A program made the position numbers and the translations under genes. Of a DNA stretch of 64,000 nucleotides, positions 46,892-58,779 are shown piece by piece. The notes under the pieces were generated by a model. That model made no database searches. It saw only the letters and a program-made list of their open reading frames with translations, and was not told the DNA's origin. Positions within the stretch are counted from its first letter, which is position 1. The number at the start of each line of letters is the position of its first letter. Source of the DNA: Cryoendolithus antarcticus (lineage: Eukaryota > Ascomycota > Dothideomycetes > Cladosporiales > Cladosporiaceae); the NCBI GenBank assembly GCA_002077065.1, contig NAJO01000002.1:1550001-1614000 (forward strand), given 5' to 3'.

Positions 46892-47547
46892 GGCCGTCGA
46901 TATCGGAGCCGTGGTTACTCCAGTGTCTCTGATAGCAGCTTGACCTGATCGCCGTGCGCAATGACAACGCACGCACTTCTTGACGAGGTGATGTTGTGTC
47001 GAAGCACGGCCTAGAGAAACAGAATGACTGTGCCGGCCCAAACGGTCCAGCGAGGAAAGCGCGACCTAGGGGCTCCTTCCACATGCGCAGAACTTCCACT
47101 AGCAACAGCTGCGACGCACCATACGCTGATTGGATTGTTGAACGAAATAGAGAAATACTCTCACCTATGTGAATCCAAGCCGATCATTACTGCAACATAC
47201 CACATACCTATAATACACTACCCTTCCACCATGTTTGCCCTCCCCTCTTGCCGTCCTTATGTTCCGCCATCCTCCCTTCTTACCTCCAGTTCCACCAATG
47301 AATACCATGCTATGCACCCCCATCTTCCCAAGAACGCCTCGCCCAAAGGATCCCAAGCATGCACAAAACATCTAAAAGCACATGGTATCAACTGCACAAA
47401 AAAGCAACACGAGTACAGCGCGCCCACTTGCGCGCAATGAGGCGGTCCTGCCAGCCTGTCGAGTGGTGAGTCTTCCGCGCTCCATCAATTGAACACCAGT
47501 GGTCGAAAGTGCCAGATGAGTGAGTGATGTCGAATTTCCAGCCCCCT
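46892..47547. other. Intergenic
   Basis: Promoter of BTB member 4 and the 3' flank of the C2H2 regulator. The open frame 47024-47440 has no motif and a random look. Confidence 0.35.
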
Positions 47548-50028
47548 CTAGTAAGCAGCCACCTCCGCCACCAATGGCACTCCCACAGTATTCTGCAGGC
47601 CATTAGCCCCTTCCACCACAAGCGAGTCCTCATACCCCGCCAGCGCCTGACTGTGTAGCTTGAAGCTCTCTCCCATCAACTTCGTGATTCCCCACACGAC
47701 GACCTCATCGATCATACTCCCCCAAAGTCTTGCCACTGTACTGCTTAGCTTCTGACTGAAAGGGTCCATCGAGTCCTCGTCAAATAGATTCCGAAGCTTC
47801 TGGTACATGCTCTTCTCCTCATCGCTCGCGGGCTCGTCGTCGTGCTCAACGCGCCAAAGCCAGAGACTTAAGATTATCATGAGATCCAGCCCGCAGAGGG
47901 GATGCTCAATCGACCAATTTGTGGCCGACGTGCGGGCGACCCATCGAATGCCTTGGAGGGCCGCGACTTCGATGCAGTCGAAGCAGAATTGGATTACTTT
48001 GAGCATTTCTTGGGAGCGCTTGACTTTATCCCGGGCGTTGGTCATGGCGGCTGCCACTTCGTAGGAGTCGTGGTAGCGGAGAGCTTCTTGGACAGTCTTC
48101 AAGTCTACCAGCAGCCGGGCTTGGCAATTGCGGTACATGGCCATTGCGTTGAAGATCAAGGGATGACCTTTGTGCGGTGCAGAGAGCTGGACAACAACAG
48201 TCTCGGGCTCGCATTGATCGAGGGACGACTCCCAGGTTTCTAGCGCGAGACGGAGCTTGTACTCTGTGACGACGTCTTGCAAGGCATCGGGAGAGCGCTT
48301 GTGATACCAGACTTCCATGAGTATCGCGTTGATCATGACGCGCGTGCCGAAGGCGCTGTAACGTGCAGAGTTGCCGGAGAAGAGGGCGTCGTGGGCTTGG
48401 CGGAAGGTGAGGATCTGAGATGCGCTTTGCAGTTCGCGCCAGCTGTCTTCGTCCGTCAGCTCCATGCTCCAGAGTGACTCTGAAGAGGGCAGATCTAATG
48501 AATCGAATTCGTTGAAGCTGATGGCTGGTGTGTGGTTGTACGTCATTGTCAGCAGGCCGAAGAAGATGTACACTGCGAAGTATGTTCTTCGGCAACCTTC
48601 ATCCTCTATCCACTCCTCGTGCGTGGCTAGGCGACCTTCTCTCGAGTCTGTGCGTAGCTTCAACTCGTAGCGATTCCCGGCCACCATGTTAGCGAGCAGA
48701 CTCTTGATCGAACACGCCCACTCAAGACCTTTAGGATCGCCACTCCAGCTTGCGAAGCTCATGTTGAGCAATGAACTTTGCATCATCCACAGTGGACACT
48801 TTCTCGAGCTGAAGTTCTCCTTCTTCTGCAGGAACTGGGTCACCAGCACTTTTGACCCGATGTGCAGCATGTATGCCTGGTCTTGCTCGAACGTGTAGAG
48901 CGCGCCTATCGACAGTACCGACAACAGCAGCGGTGCCGAAATCTTTGCAGGATCAAATGATGCCGGATGCACGAACGGCAGATGGTGATGGAAGAGGTTG
49001 AAGTAAGTCGACAGATACCGATTCAGCACTGACAACACTGGCAGGCGGAACGTGTCGATCAACTCGCCTTCGCTGTCGCAATGCCGAATGTTGTCCATGA
49101 TGCGATTTATTTGATCTTCTGTCTCGACTTGCGGTGCTTTTGTCATCGTACAAGGCTGTGCAGGGCCAGGCGACTTGCGATAATCGACCGGCGACACCGG
49201 GCCTATCATCGAGGGGAACGGCGATAGCGCGCCTGGTGTACCCATGCCTCCCATCATGGCAGATGAGTTGAATGATGGCAGACCATCGTTCGAGTTGTTC
49301 AGATCGCGGTTCATGAGCGGCGGCAAGGTGTTAGAATGCGACACGCCGTTCGAGAAGCTTAGCAGATCATGTGACGGATCCGTACTTGATGTGATGGAAG
49401 ATGTCTTCGGTTGGCTGATAGTCTGCGGCATCATCTGATCCCACTGCATCTGAGGTAGAGTCATCGAGCCCGGGTACGGTATGCTCGGCTCCAGCATCTG
49501 CGGACCATGTGGCGATATCAGAGGCTCAGCTGTGATGCTCGCGACGTCTTGTCCCGACATGGCAGCCTTCTGCTGGAAGTTGGCCATCAACATAGCAGCC
49601 TGCTCGACTCCGAACGGATCATTGCTGTCGCCAAACTGCTCAAGCGCAGCGTCATCAAGCTCTGGTAATTTCGATGAACTCTCGTCTGGCGCCGACTTGC
49701 TCCCAGTATTGCGCCGTTTTGTATCGGACTGCAATGGCACACCGCCATCTTTCGCATGCACAGTCCGGTCGTGTCGCAGTAGCAAATCGCGGCGCACGAA
49801 CGTAGACCGACATTTCATGCACTTGAAAGGTCGCTCTTTCGTATGCGACCGCTCGTGTCGCGACCTGTGTTCCGAGCGACTGAATGCGCGATTGCAGAAT
49901 TGGCACTTATACCGCTTTTCCTTTTCCTTGCCGTCTGGTGTGGTCCCGTTCATGATGTTCGCCTTTTTCGCAGAGGGTGGCGACACGGCCAGTGGCGCCG
50001 CATCAATCGCGCCTGCTGTAGCATCCAT
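47548..50028 (-). CDS. C2H2 zinc-finger and fungal_trans transcription factor
   Basis: 826 residues, intronless. The start is the ATG of MDATAGAIDAAP; upstream the frame begins with GTG. Two adjacent C2H2 fingers start at Cys42 (CQFCNRAFSRSEHRSRH and CMKCRSTFVRRDLLLRH), the pattern of ADR1/AmdX-type factors. A long linker rich in Ser/Pro/Gln follows. The fungal_trans regulatory domain starts near LPVLSVLNRYLSTYFNLFH and has HHHLPFVHPASFD and PLLLSVLSIGALY. This layout binds short GC/A-rich sites, and members control carbon or nitrogen use. The precise target is unknown. Confidence 0.88.
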   Translation of the reverse strand: MDATAGAIDAAPLAVSPPSAKKANIMNGTTPDGKEKEKRYKCQFCNRAFSRSEHRSRHERSHTKERPFKCMKCRSTFVRRDLLLRHDRTVHAKDGGVPLQSDTKRRNTGSKSAPDESSSKLPELDDAALEQFGDSNDPFGVEQAAMLMANFQQKAAMSGQDVASITAEPLISPHGPQMLEPSIPYPGSMTLPQMQWDQMMPQTISQPKTSSITSSTDPSHDLLSFSNGVSHSNTLPPLMNRDLNNSNDGLPSFNSSAMMGGMGTPGALSPFPSMIGPVSPVDYRKSPGPAQPCTMTKAPQVETEDQINRIMDNIRHCDSEGELIDTFRLPVLSVLNRYLSTYFNLFHHHLPFVHPASFDPAKISAPLLLSVLSIGALYTFEQDQAYMLHIGSKVLVTQFLQKKENFSSRKCPLWMMQSSLLNMSFASWSGDPKGLEWACSIKSLLANMVAGNRYELKLRTDSREGRLATHEEWIEDEGCRRTYFAVYIFFGLLTMTYNHTPAISFNEFDSLDLPSSESLWSMELTDEDSWRELQSASQILTFRQAHDALFSGNSARYSAFGTRVMINAILMEVWYHKRSPDALQDVVTEYKLRLALETWESSLDQCEPETVVVQLSAPHKGHPLIFNAMAMYRNCQARLLVDLKTVQEALRYHDSYEVAAAMTNARDKVKRSQEMLKVIQFCFDCIEVAALQGIRWVARTSATNWSIEHPLCGLDLMIILSLWLWRVEHDDEPASDEEKSMYQKLRNLFDEDSMDPFSQKLSSTVARLWGSMIDEVVVWGITKLMGESFKLHSQALAGYEDSLVVEGANGLQNTVGVPLVAEVAAY

Positions 50029-52811
50029 ATCGGCGCACTGATGTGATGTTGATGGTCCTGAAATGCGCAAGCCAAGCACCCGGCGTGCTCTCCGCGGTTC
50101 AACTGTCGATGTCGGTGAAGTTGATGCGAATGGGCGTGGAGTGCATGGCGGCTCTGCACAGCGCTGGGCAGAGGATATGCAGTATGCGAATATGTCGTCG
50201 AGATGCTGATGCTCAGACGATGATTATGCGTGTATGCGAGGTACCGCGGATGGACAGACTATTGTGCTGAGAGCTTGTCTGGTGCTGTGACGGGAGTGAA
50301 CGAGGGGCAAGGAAACAGAGGGCGCCCGCAAAGTGGGAGCAACGCCCGCCGAGCACCAGCCTCGTGACGGCTTCCGCGCAGGGGTGCCGACACTATTTCA
50401 ATTGGTACACGCTGCAATTTGTTCTGTTCCATCACGTACAACGTCAATGGTGCATATACGTGCCGGCGCAACGAATCGCATGCTGCACCTTCACCGCGTC
50501 GCTTTTGACTCGTCGAGCCGTCCTTTCTTCAAGAATCACGGGCGGCGACTGCTCCGTTGTTCGATGGCTACCTACTTTACTACAGCACATACGCTACCTG
50601 TCTCTTGCGCCTTCCTGCACCTGCTGATCTAGATGGTCTAGCACTCTCTCTTATCTACACACGTATGCGACTCCGTCACTGCATACCGCGGCAATGATCG
50701 GTTCGGCAATCCACTTCACCATCATCGTTCATCAAACGCGGTGAAGGCAAGATGACTCGCGTGGCGCCGACGAGCCCCCCGCCGCGGTCGCAATCCCGAT
50801 CCAGCCTCGTTTTGAATCGTCATGCAGCAGCCCCTCCTTCTATTCTCCGGCCGTGATCGATTCAGCCTTCCTTGCGTGGGCTTCGTCAATCACGGCCACA
50901 CTGAGAGAGCTACTCGAACGCCCTTGAGACAGTGATCATTTCTCTCTGCACATGTAGCCAGGAGCGGGCAAACACCAGCATACCAGCATCATCAAAACAG
51001 AATCGACTCGTATCACTTCCACGATCTCCAGTCCCAACTCCCTGTTCCTGTGCCACTAGCGTCCCGGGTGGCAGCTCCCCTAGAGCGCCCTTGGCAACTC
51101 CACAGCAAACGCTACTGCAATCGAACTTCCATCGAAAAGTCCATAGCGCGTTTCCGACCGCTTCTCTGACCGCACTGCGCACCGACTGCCTTGCCATTAC
51201 AACAATGGAAATGTCGCTTACCGCCGTGCTGGAACGCAGCGTAGATCAGGCTGATGTCTTGTAGCGGGGTGATGAGAGGGGCAGGACCATGATATCGATG
51301 CGGTAATTGTTCGGTCTGCTACTGCTACTGTATTTGGATCTCACGGCACGGCACACGAAACGGCTTCTGGTCATCTCGGCTGCCGTCCGGGGTGACAGGC
51401 CCCACTTGCCAGGCTCTCGGAGTTGCTAGGCGGTGGGGGTGCGCAAATGGAAGTCTCGTCCTTGGACCTTGGTCCTTTGGAATTTCGATGCCGTGAGTTG
51501 GAAACGAGGATGGTATTGGTCTGTTTGTAATCGGTTCTCAGGCGTTGATTGTGTGACGTACTCACACGTGACAGAGATCGCGAGCCATACGAGCCATGGC
51601 TGCAGACCCGGAATAATTCAATTCGTCAGTCTTCTCCGCGTAGGGGAAGCGTTCTGGGCAGACACGCAATGCCCCTCCACCCTTCGATGGGGAGGCGGGA
51701 TACAGACCATCGACGATGCAGGTACCATATTGCTACGTCCGCTTCAGACCTGCTATCGCCGCAGCACAGCCTGCTTCCGCGATATTGCCCCTCGCGCCAC
51801 CTTCACCCCTCCATCGGCTTCGCTCGCTCTGCATGCGTCGCCCTCGGAGAAGGAGTGGAGTCCGGTGAGACAAGCCCATGCTATCACGTGCAAAATGAGG
51901 CTCTACAATGCTATGGCGGGGAAGAAGTTGCATCGCCTTGCTATCGCCACGCTCGCACCGTTTTCGATACCCGCCAACGGTCGATAAGCATATACCGGAT
52001 ATAGCAGGTAGGAGAGGTTATTTGAGGCTCAGCAGCGATAGGGACTTGACGGTCGTGTCTATGTGTACGCGAGCATGAACGTTCGCCAAGTCGAGGAATC
52101 TCCCAGGTTGTCGTAGTGGTCGCGCCTGGGAAGGCCAAGCCGAGTATGAGAGCAGAATCAAGCTGACCACTCTACAAGACTGCACAAGCGAGCCTCTCCT
52201 GCTGACTATCGATTCGTCTAGCCGTTGGCCTGCGTGGCGCAATCACGCGCAACTCATGAGATTTTAGCATGCACACATGTAGTACCAAAGTAGCAGATTT
52301 CGCGGCCATGTTGTTATTATTCCGAGGGTTTTTGAGTCCAGAGTGGACCAGTCGGGTATATCCGCATCTACTGTACCTCTCGCGCCCTGTTCCAGCGAAT
52401 TGAGAGACCAAAGCAGCTCCTTGCGCGCATATCGTTCATGCATAGTCTTCCACTCTAAGCTCATGGCTTGCTTGTGAGCCTATCCACTTGCTCAGCTGGC
52501 GTGCGACATAAGTGTCACCTGCACCAGGAGAGCAACGCTGCGCCGCCGCTGTATATACCCGGATCTTCTCCAGCACGGCGCAGCATTCCAGTGGCAGCTT
52601 CGTCACCTAGCCTAGACACGCTGCCCTAGGAGGCGGATACGACAGGAGTGGAGAGCATCTGGACGGGTCTGGCCGGCATTCACGACTGCGTGAATCGCGT
52701 CCAAGCCAACTTCGGCGACTGCGGTTTCAGCCTGTCTTGGAACGGCGGAGTTGAGGGCCTTCATTCGTGAAGAGCGACATCTTCCGAGGAAACTGCTACA
52801 CGCTCGCCGCT
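50029..52811. other. Long head-to-head intergenic region
   Basis: 2.8 kb between the regulator and the RasGEF. The open frames (for example 50932-51264 and 51433-51987) have no recognisable domain and no good intron joins. No tRNA B box, long repeat or transposon end seen. It may hold long promoters, leaders, a non-coding RNA or a missed small gene. Confidence 0.4.
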
Positions 52812-55800
52812 ATGAACGGCCTCGCCAGTACTGTGTCGCCAGCTGGCCAGCTCTACGTCCGCGCACTCTACGACTACGATGCGGACGACCGGACGAGTCT
52901 AAGCTTCCGCCAGGGCGACATCATTCAAGTCATAACACAGCTCGAGAGCGGATGGTGGGACGGGGTGATCAATGGCGTACGAGGCTGGTTTCCGAGCAAT
53001 TACTGCGCAGTCGTGTCGTCTTTCGACGATGGCAGCGGACTTCGAGGGCAGGAGTCCGAGACAGAGGAGTCAGAGGACGAGTTCGGCGAGAATGAGATGG
53101 GACTGGATGCTAGCTTTGGCAGGGGAGCTGTGAATGGCAGTCTGGCGGAGCACGATGCGCTGCCTACTAGCACGCAGGAAGAGGCGGCGTTCTGGATACC
53201 GCAGGCTACGCCCGATGGGAGGTTATTCTACTTCAATACTTTGACTGGGGATAGCAGGATGGAGTTGCCTCTTGAGGCGCCTACTTCGAGCAATGAGTCT
53301 GGGCCGCTGGATCGGACGAATATCTATATTCCGGATCAGACGAGGCCGCCTGCTGATATCATGGCGCCGGGGTATGAGCGCGATGATGAGACGGATTATG
53401 CTTCGGCTTCGGAGACGGAGGAGACCTCGTATACTAATGGGTCGAAGCATTCAAGTGTGAGTAGACCTCTGCTGATTATTCTTTCTATGCCCTAGAAAGA
53501 TCGACTAACACGATTTCATTCTAGCACCGTCGCCGTCGGTCGTACCTATCAGATGGCGTGTCACCGGCCACGTCAATGGACTCACTCAATGCAGTATCAA
53601 CGAACCGGTCGCAGTCGAACTTGGCCAGCATGAACAACCCATCATTCTCCGCAATCCAACAGGGCATCCCGCCTATCGGTACGACGATGACATCTTTTGC
53701 CAACGCACCTGCCGCGTTGTCCACGACTTCATTGCCACCTCGTCGCTTTTTCGACGACGCGCATGCCGTACCACTAACCTGGAATGCCATGATGGAAGAC
53801 ATGCGCCGAGCCATCCAGCGCTACCGAGAGGTCATCAACAATCGCGAGCGCTCAGAGTACGTCCGCCGAGCCGAGGACATTTCGGACCACCTGCGCCTGC
53901 TGCTCGCCGCCGGATCCGGCACAACCGACAACCATTCCGGCAACCCCTCCATCATCTCGACCAATAAAGCCCTCTACCCGCACTTCCGCGAGATGATGTC
54001 GCGTTTCTCCAAGCTGGTCCTGTCCTCCCACATCGCCGCCGCGGATTGGCCAGCGCCGGATTCGCAAGCCAAGTGTCTGCAGGAAGCCGACGGCGTGCTA
54101 CACGGCGTGTATGGGTTTGTGGAAGTGGCACGGCAGCAGCGTGGGGAAGACATCCCTCGTTTGACGCCGGGGTTCGTGTCTGGAAATAGAAATGCGGCAA
54201 ACTGGCAGAGCAATGGGTTGCTGGCGAAGGATCCAATGGCTTCCATGTCTTTCATGGACGATGAGCCGGATGCTGTTACGGAGCCTACGGCGCAGCTGGA
54301 TCAGGCTTTGCTGGAACGGATGGAGGATTTGAAGAGGCTTGTTGTGACGAGTATTCGGAGGCTGGACGAGCATCTGATCTTGCGGGAGAAGCTGATTACG
54401 CCGCAGAAGCATCGTAAGATTGGCGACAATATCTGTCGGCAGGGTAGCCAAGTGATTGAAGTATGTCGGCCGTACCTGTCCACAGTGGAGTCGATCAACC
54501 TGGCACCCTTGGGATCAGACTTTACGAACCCGCAGATCAATGACTTTGCCGAGCAAAAGCAGAAGCTGTATGACTCTGCGTCGGATCTAGTAATGGCTTG
54601 TCAAGCAGTGGCGAGTCCTCTTGCAGACGAATGGGCAGAAGTGCGCGGCAGCTCGCTTGAAGAGCGCCTTAACAGAGTAAGATCTATCGGGCGAGACCTC
54701 GATACGGCCGCATCGCAGATCCTATTCTCATTGCAGCTACTGTCAGAATTGATGGTGTCTGAGCATGGCATTGAGCAAGATCCACATCGCTTGACCGATG
54801 GAGGCGCAGCTTACGAATCACATATCCGCAATGGCTCAAGCAATTTGCGACCGCAGATGCTGGCCGACATTGGGCAGTCGAAATCGTATCCTGATGGCGC
54901 CAATCCAGCGGCAGACATGCAGCGCAATGTCGAGAACTCGAAGGTCAAGCGCTTCTTTGGCGAGGTGCCTGCGACGCCGCGAGATGCTGAGGAAGTTCCT
55001 GAGTATCTACAACTAGATCATGAGGGCGAGATAGCGTACGATACCAAGACTGAGGTGCCACAGCTCCGAGGAGGTACTTTGACTGCTCTCGTCGAGCAAC
55101 TGACCCGACATGATCGGCTGGACTCGCATTTCAATAACACATTCCTGCTGACCTATCGTTCGTTCACTACAGCTCCCGAGCTATTCGACATGCTTGTCAA
55201 GCGATGGACTTTACAGCCGCCACCTGGCTTAGCCGGTCCGGATCTGCAGACTTGGGTTGACAAGAAGCAGAAGCCCATTCGCTTTCGAGTGGTCAACATC
55301 CTTAAGTCATGGTTCGACACCTATTGGATGGAAGGCAGCGACGAGGCGAGCCAGCAGCTCATGCAGCGTGTGTACAACTTCGCGAAGGACACTGTACAGT
55401 CTACGAGCACGCCAGGAGCCGGCCCACTAATGACAGCTATCGAGCAGCGCATGCGCGGCCAAGACGCCTCTAGTAAGAAGCTAATCCTTACGATGAATTC
55501 TCAAGCACCTCCCCCAATCGTCCCCAAAAACATGAAGAAGCTCAAATTCCTCGACATCGACGCCCTCGAATTCGCCCGCCAACTCACAATCATCGAGTCC
55601 CGCCTCTACGGCAAGATAAAACCGACCGAATGTCTCAACAAAACCTGGCACAAGAAAGTCGGCGACCCTACCCTCGACCCAGCCGCAAACGTCAAAGCCC
55701 TAATCCTCCACTCCAACCAACTCACGAACTGGGTTGCGCAAATGATCCTCACGCAAGCGGATGTAAAGCGCCGCGTAGTGGTTATCAAGCACTTCGTCGC

Positions 55801-56383
55801 CATAGCCGACAAATGCCGCTTCCTGAGCAACTTCTCCTGCCTCACCTCCATCATCTCCGCGCTCGGCTCCGCGCCCATCCACCGCCTCAACCGCACCTGG
55901 CAGCAAGTCAACGCCCGCACAACCCAAGTCCTCGAATCCATGCGCAAACTCATGGGCTCCACGAAAAACTTCCTCGAGTACCGCGAAGCGCTGCAAAAAG
56001 CCGTCCCTCCCTGCATCCCATTCTTCGGCATCTATCTCACTGACCTTACCTTCATCGAAGACGGCATCCCAAGTATCATCAAGAAGTCTCAGCTTATCAA
56101 TTTTGCGAAGCGGGCGAAGACTGCAGAGGTCATTAGAGATATCCAGCAGTATCAGAATGTGCCTTATGGGTTGCAGGCTGTGCCGGAGCTGCAGGAGTAT
56201 ATCTTGCATAATATGAAGACCGCCGGGGATGTGCATGAGATGTATGAGCGGAGTTTGCAGGTTGAGCCGAGGGAGAGGGAGGATGAGAAGATTGCGAGGT
56301 GAGTTGTTGCTCTTACTTTCTGCTCTACTGAGTAAGGCGCTGACCTGTTCTGCAGATTGCTGTCGGAGTCTGGCTTCTTGTGA
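52812..56383 (+). CDS. CDC25: Ras guanine-nucleotide exchange factor, Cdc25 type
   Basis: Exons 52812-53456, 53525-56298 and 56356-56383 give 1148 residues. It activates Ras and so the cAMP/PKA pathway. Domains: SH3 at about residues 13-70 (LYVRALYDYDADD, GWWDGVINGVRGWFPSNY), a WW-like element near 125-157 (FWIPQATPDGRLFYFNTLTGD), a central helical region, RasGEF_N from about 725 (GGTLTALVEQLTRHD, FLLTYRSFTT) and the catalytic RasGEF domain from about 890. The last exon gives RLLSESGFL and stop, a common fungal ending. The start is the ATG at MNGLAS; the frame runs upstream only to a GTG. Confidence 0.94.
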
Positions 56384-56896
56384 GAGCGCACGCAAGGCGT
56401 TACGGTGTTGCGAGATGGACATACATACGTATCTGTTGGCATTTGGCTGGGCATAGTAGTGCATGGATCAATGATATCACGAGCGAATGGCGCATGAGGC
56501 AAAAGCTGCAACGAAAGAGGCTCACGATATATCGCTATCTGTAGCTCCACACAAGCATTTTGCTAATCTCATGAAGATCGCTTCACGAAGCAGTGAGTCG
56601 CACTTTCCATCTCGAGAGAAGAGTTGTGGACCTGTCACACCCGACTCTTTGGTACAGCGTGCATGCAGGGCGTTCCACGTCAGTCTTTGCCGTCACGTCG
56701 TGTGCCTGCACGTACCGTTGATCTCGCGTTGTACAACGGCGGATGGCTGCAGGGACCCTGGTGCATGGTTAGTGAATATTGCGTTTATCAGTTTGGCGAG
56801 ACCAGCCCCGGATGACAACTACTCGTCAAGCGTCAAGCTCATGATTACACCCAACAGCAGCACCACAGCCAATTCGCTCGGCGTTCTGGCGCAAGG
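56384..56896. other. Intergenic, tandem genes
   Basis: RasGEF 3' flank and GH16 promoter. No gene seen. Confidence 0.35.
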
Positions 56897-57988
56897 ATGA
56901 CGGCTCGCAGGATAGTCTCTATCTTTGCCCTCGCACTTACTCTGGCCATGTGCGCCGACGCAGCATGCGAATGCGGGTTCTCCCTTCAGACCTCCAATTC
57001 CACTGCGACCTTCTTCACGCACTCGATTGAGACCGACTTCCTACACATCTCCTCGGTCGCCTACTCCGGTATTGAGGGGACGCCATGGCAGCCGCAGGTC
57101 TGGAATCAGACGGCGGCACAGTCACGTGGAGCTTATGGCAGGTCGAACCTACTAGAGAACATCGTCCCGAACCCGCTGCCTGGTGGGACATGGAGTGGCC
57201 CAGGTGCCCGAGGCGGTGATCCCGGTCTCCAGCTTGTTGTTCGCAAAGATCTCGTGGATGGCATGGTCACTGGCGCAGAGCTAGCTACGAGCCGCACAGA
57301 CATCCTCTACGGCACTTTCAGGGTCGGGATGAAAGTCACGGGCATCAATGGGACCTGCTCAGCTTTCTTCTGGTACCGCAACGACACGCAGGAGATCGAT
57401 GTCGAGTACCTCTCCAAGAACACCTCGATCGTCAACACGATCTTGCAATCCGGCGCAGCAGCAGCTCAGGGCTTCGACGCAGCTGGCACATCGACTTATC
57501 AGAAGTACGATGCGGGCCTGTCGCTGTCAGATGAGTACCATGAGTACCGCTACGATTGGCTGCCGGATCGCGTGGACTTCTACCTCGATGGTTTGAAGAT
57601 CAGTACGTATACTGAGAACGTTCCTGATGCGCCCGGGCATTTGTTGCTGTCGCATTGGAGTAATGGAAATGTTGGGTGGAGTATGGGACCGCCCGCCGAG
57701 GACGCTGTCTCGACGATCAGCTACGTGAAGGCTTACTTCAACGTCTCCGGCGGAGATGAAGTGGATGTCTGCAGCAGCGGGACTGCTGTGTGTCAGATTC
57801 CAGAACAGAGTGGGCAGCCTGATCTGGATGGGAAGCCGACGTTCTTCTTCAATCCGCCGCCGCCGCAGGCGAACAGTTCGACAGGTATGACAATTCCAAC
57901 GCATGCCAGTGGCGCTCCGCAAACTTGGCTTACCATCTTTTCCCGGTTTGCCTGGATGGTCGTAAGTTTGCTATTGAGCATCAGCTGA
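56897..57988 (+). CDS. Secreted GH16 glycosidase, probably GPI-anchored
   Basis: 363 residues, intronless. The signal peptide is at residues 1-22 (IVSIFALALTLAMCADAA). The GH16 core has LYGTFRVGMKV, then FFWYRNDTQEIDVEYL with the ExDxE catalytic signature, a DEYHEYRYDWLPDRVDFYLDG strand pair and HWSNGNVGW. Several N-glycosylation sites (NST, NQT, NGT, NDT, NTS) are present. The C-terminus has a spacer and then a hydrophobic stretch (WLTIFSRFAWMVVSLLLSIS), typical of a GPI signal. The likely role is cleavage or transfer on beta-glucan in the cell wall. The exact specificity within GH16 is unclear. Confidence 0.88.
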   Translation: MTARRIVSIFALALTLAMCADAACECGFSLQTSNSTATFFTHSIETDFLHISSVAYSGIEGTPWQPQVWNQTAAQSRGAYGRSNLLENIVPNPLPGGTWSGPGARGGDPGLQLVVRKDLVDGMVTGAELATSRTDILYGTFRVGMKVTGINGTCSAFFWYRNDTQEIDVEYLSKNTSIVNTILQSGAAAAQGFDAAGTSTYQKYDAGLSLSDEYHEYRYDWLPDRVDFYLDGLKISTYTENVPDAPGHLLLSHWSNGNVGWSMGPPAEDAVSTISYVKAYFNVSGGDEVDVCSSGTAVCQIPEQSGQPDLDGKPTFFFNPPPPQANSSTGMTIPTHASGAPQTWLTIFSRFAWMVVSLLLSIS

Positions 57989-58672
57989 GTCGAGCAGCTT
58001 GCATAGGATCTCGAATGCTGCAAGCGCACATAATCGCCTCGAGGAATCGTGCCGTTAACGCCGTCCGATAGACCTTGCGTTGATGATTAGTGATCCGCGG
58101 ACTGCGGCTTCGGGAGAAGCAACGATGAGTTTGCGACAAAGTACTGGGTCAGTACGAGCTGAGCCGTGCGATGGGGCACGAGACGCTGAAGCGACGCAAT
58201 GCTTCAAGCATTCGGAAAATAGGCGCATATGCTGTGGAGAGAATAAGAAGAAGCAGGATTGTGCCTGGAGCGGCGATCGTCGTAAGTGAGCGTTTCGCGG
58301 GCCGTACGATCAGTGGCAGACGTCTTTGGTGGATGGCCAAACAGACCAGTTTGATCAGATTTACTCTGAACTTTCCAGATGTATAGCAAAGACCTCAGGT
58401 CATGAAACCATCCCGTGACATTGCCATTCCTCGGCGTTCAACCTACAATCTTGGCTGAACTCCGCGCTGACACCGCCGTTCGACGACACCGTGTACACAT
58501 TGACATTCATCACCTAAGTACTGCATCATGATCCCACTGCAGTAGATAGAAGCAGCAAGGATCATCGTTCTCCTTGGTAAGCTACATCATCAACTGCCAG
58601 CTATGCCGCGGATGCTGAAAGGAGTGGGGCGAGAAAGGTAAAGCCATCACGACAGAGAGGCACACACGCGGG
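57989..58672. other. Intergenic, tandem genes
   Basis: 3' flank of the GH16 gene and upstream region of the epoxide hydrolase. No gene seen. Confidence 0.35.
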
Positions 58673-58680
58673 TATAAGAG
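58673..58680 (+). promoter_or_regulatory. Possible TATA box
   Basis: TATAAGAG, 100 bases before the epoxide hydrolase ATG. Position and sequence fit a core promoter element. Confidence 0.4.
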
Positions 58681-58779
58681 GGGAGGTGGCTTACACACAT
58701 GCATGATGTAGGTCGGCGGTGATTTACACATCACAACTTAGTAGCGATCTCTCAGCGTCACCCCCAGATTCTTTTCAGC

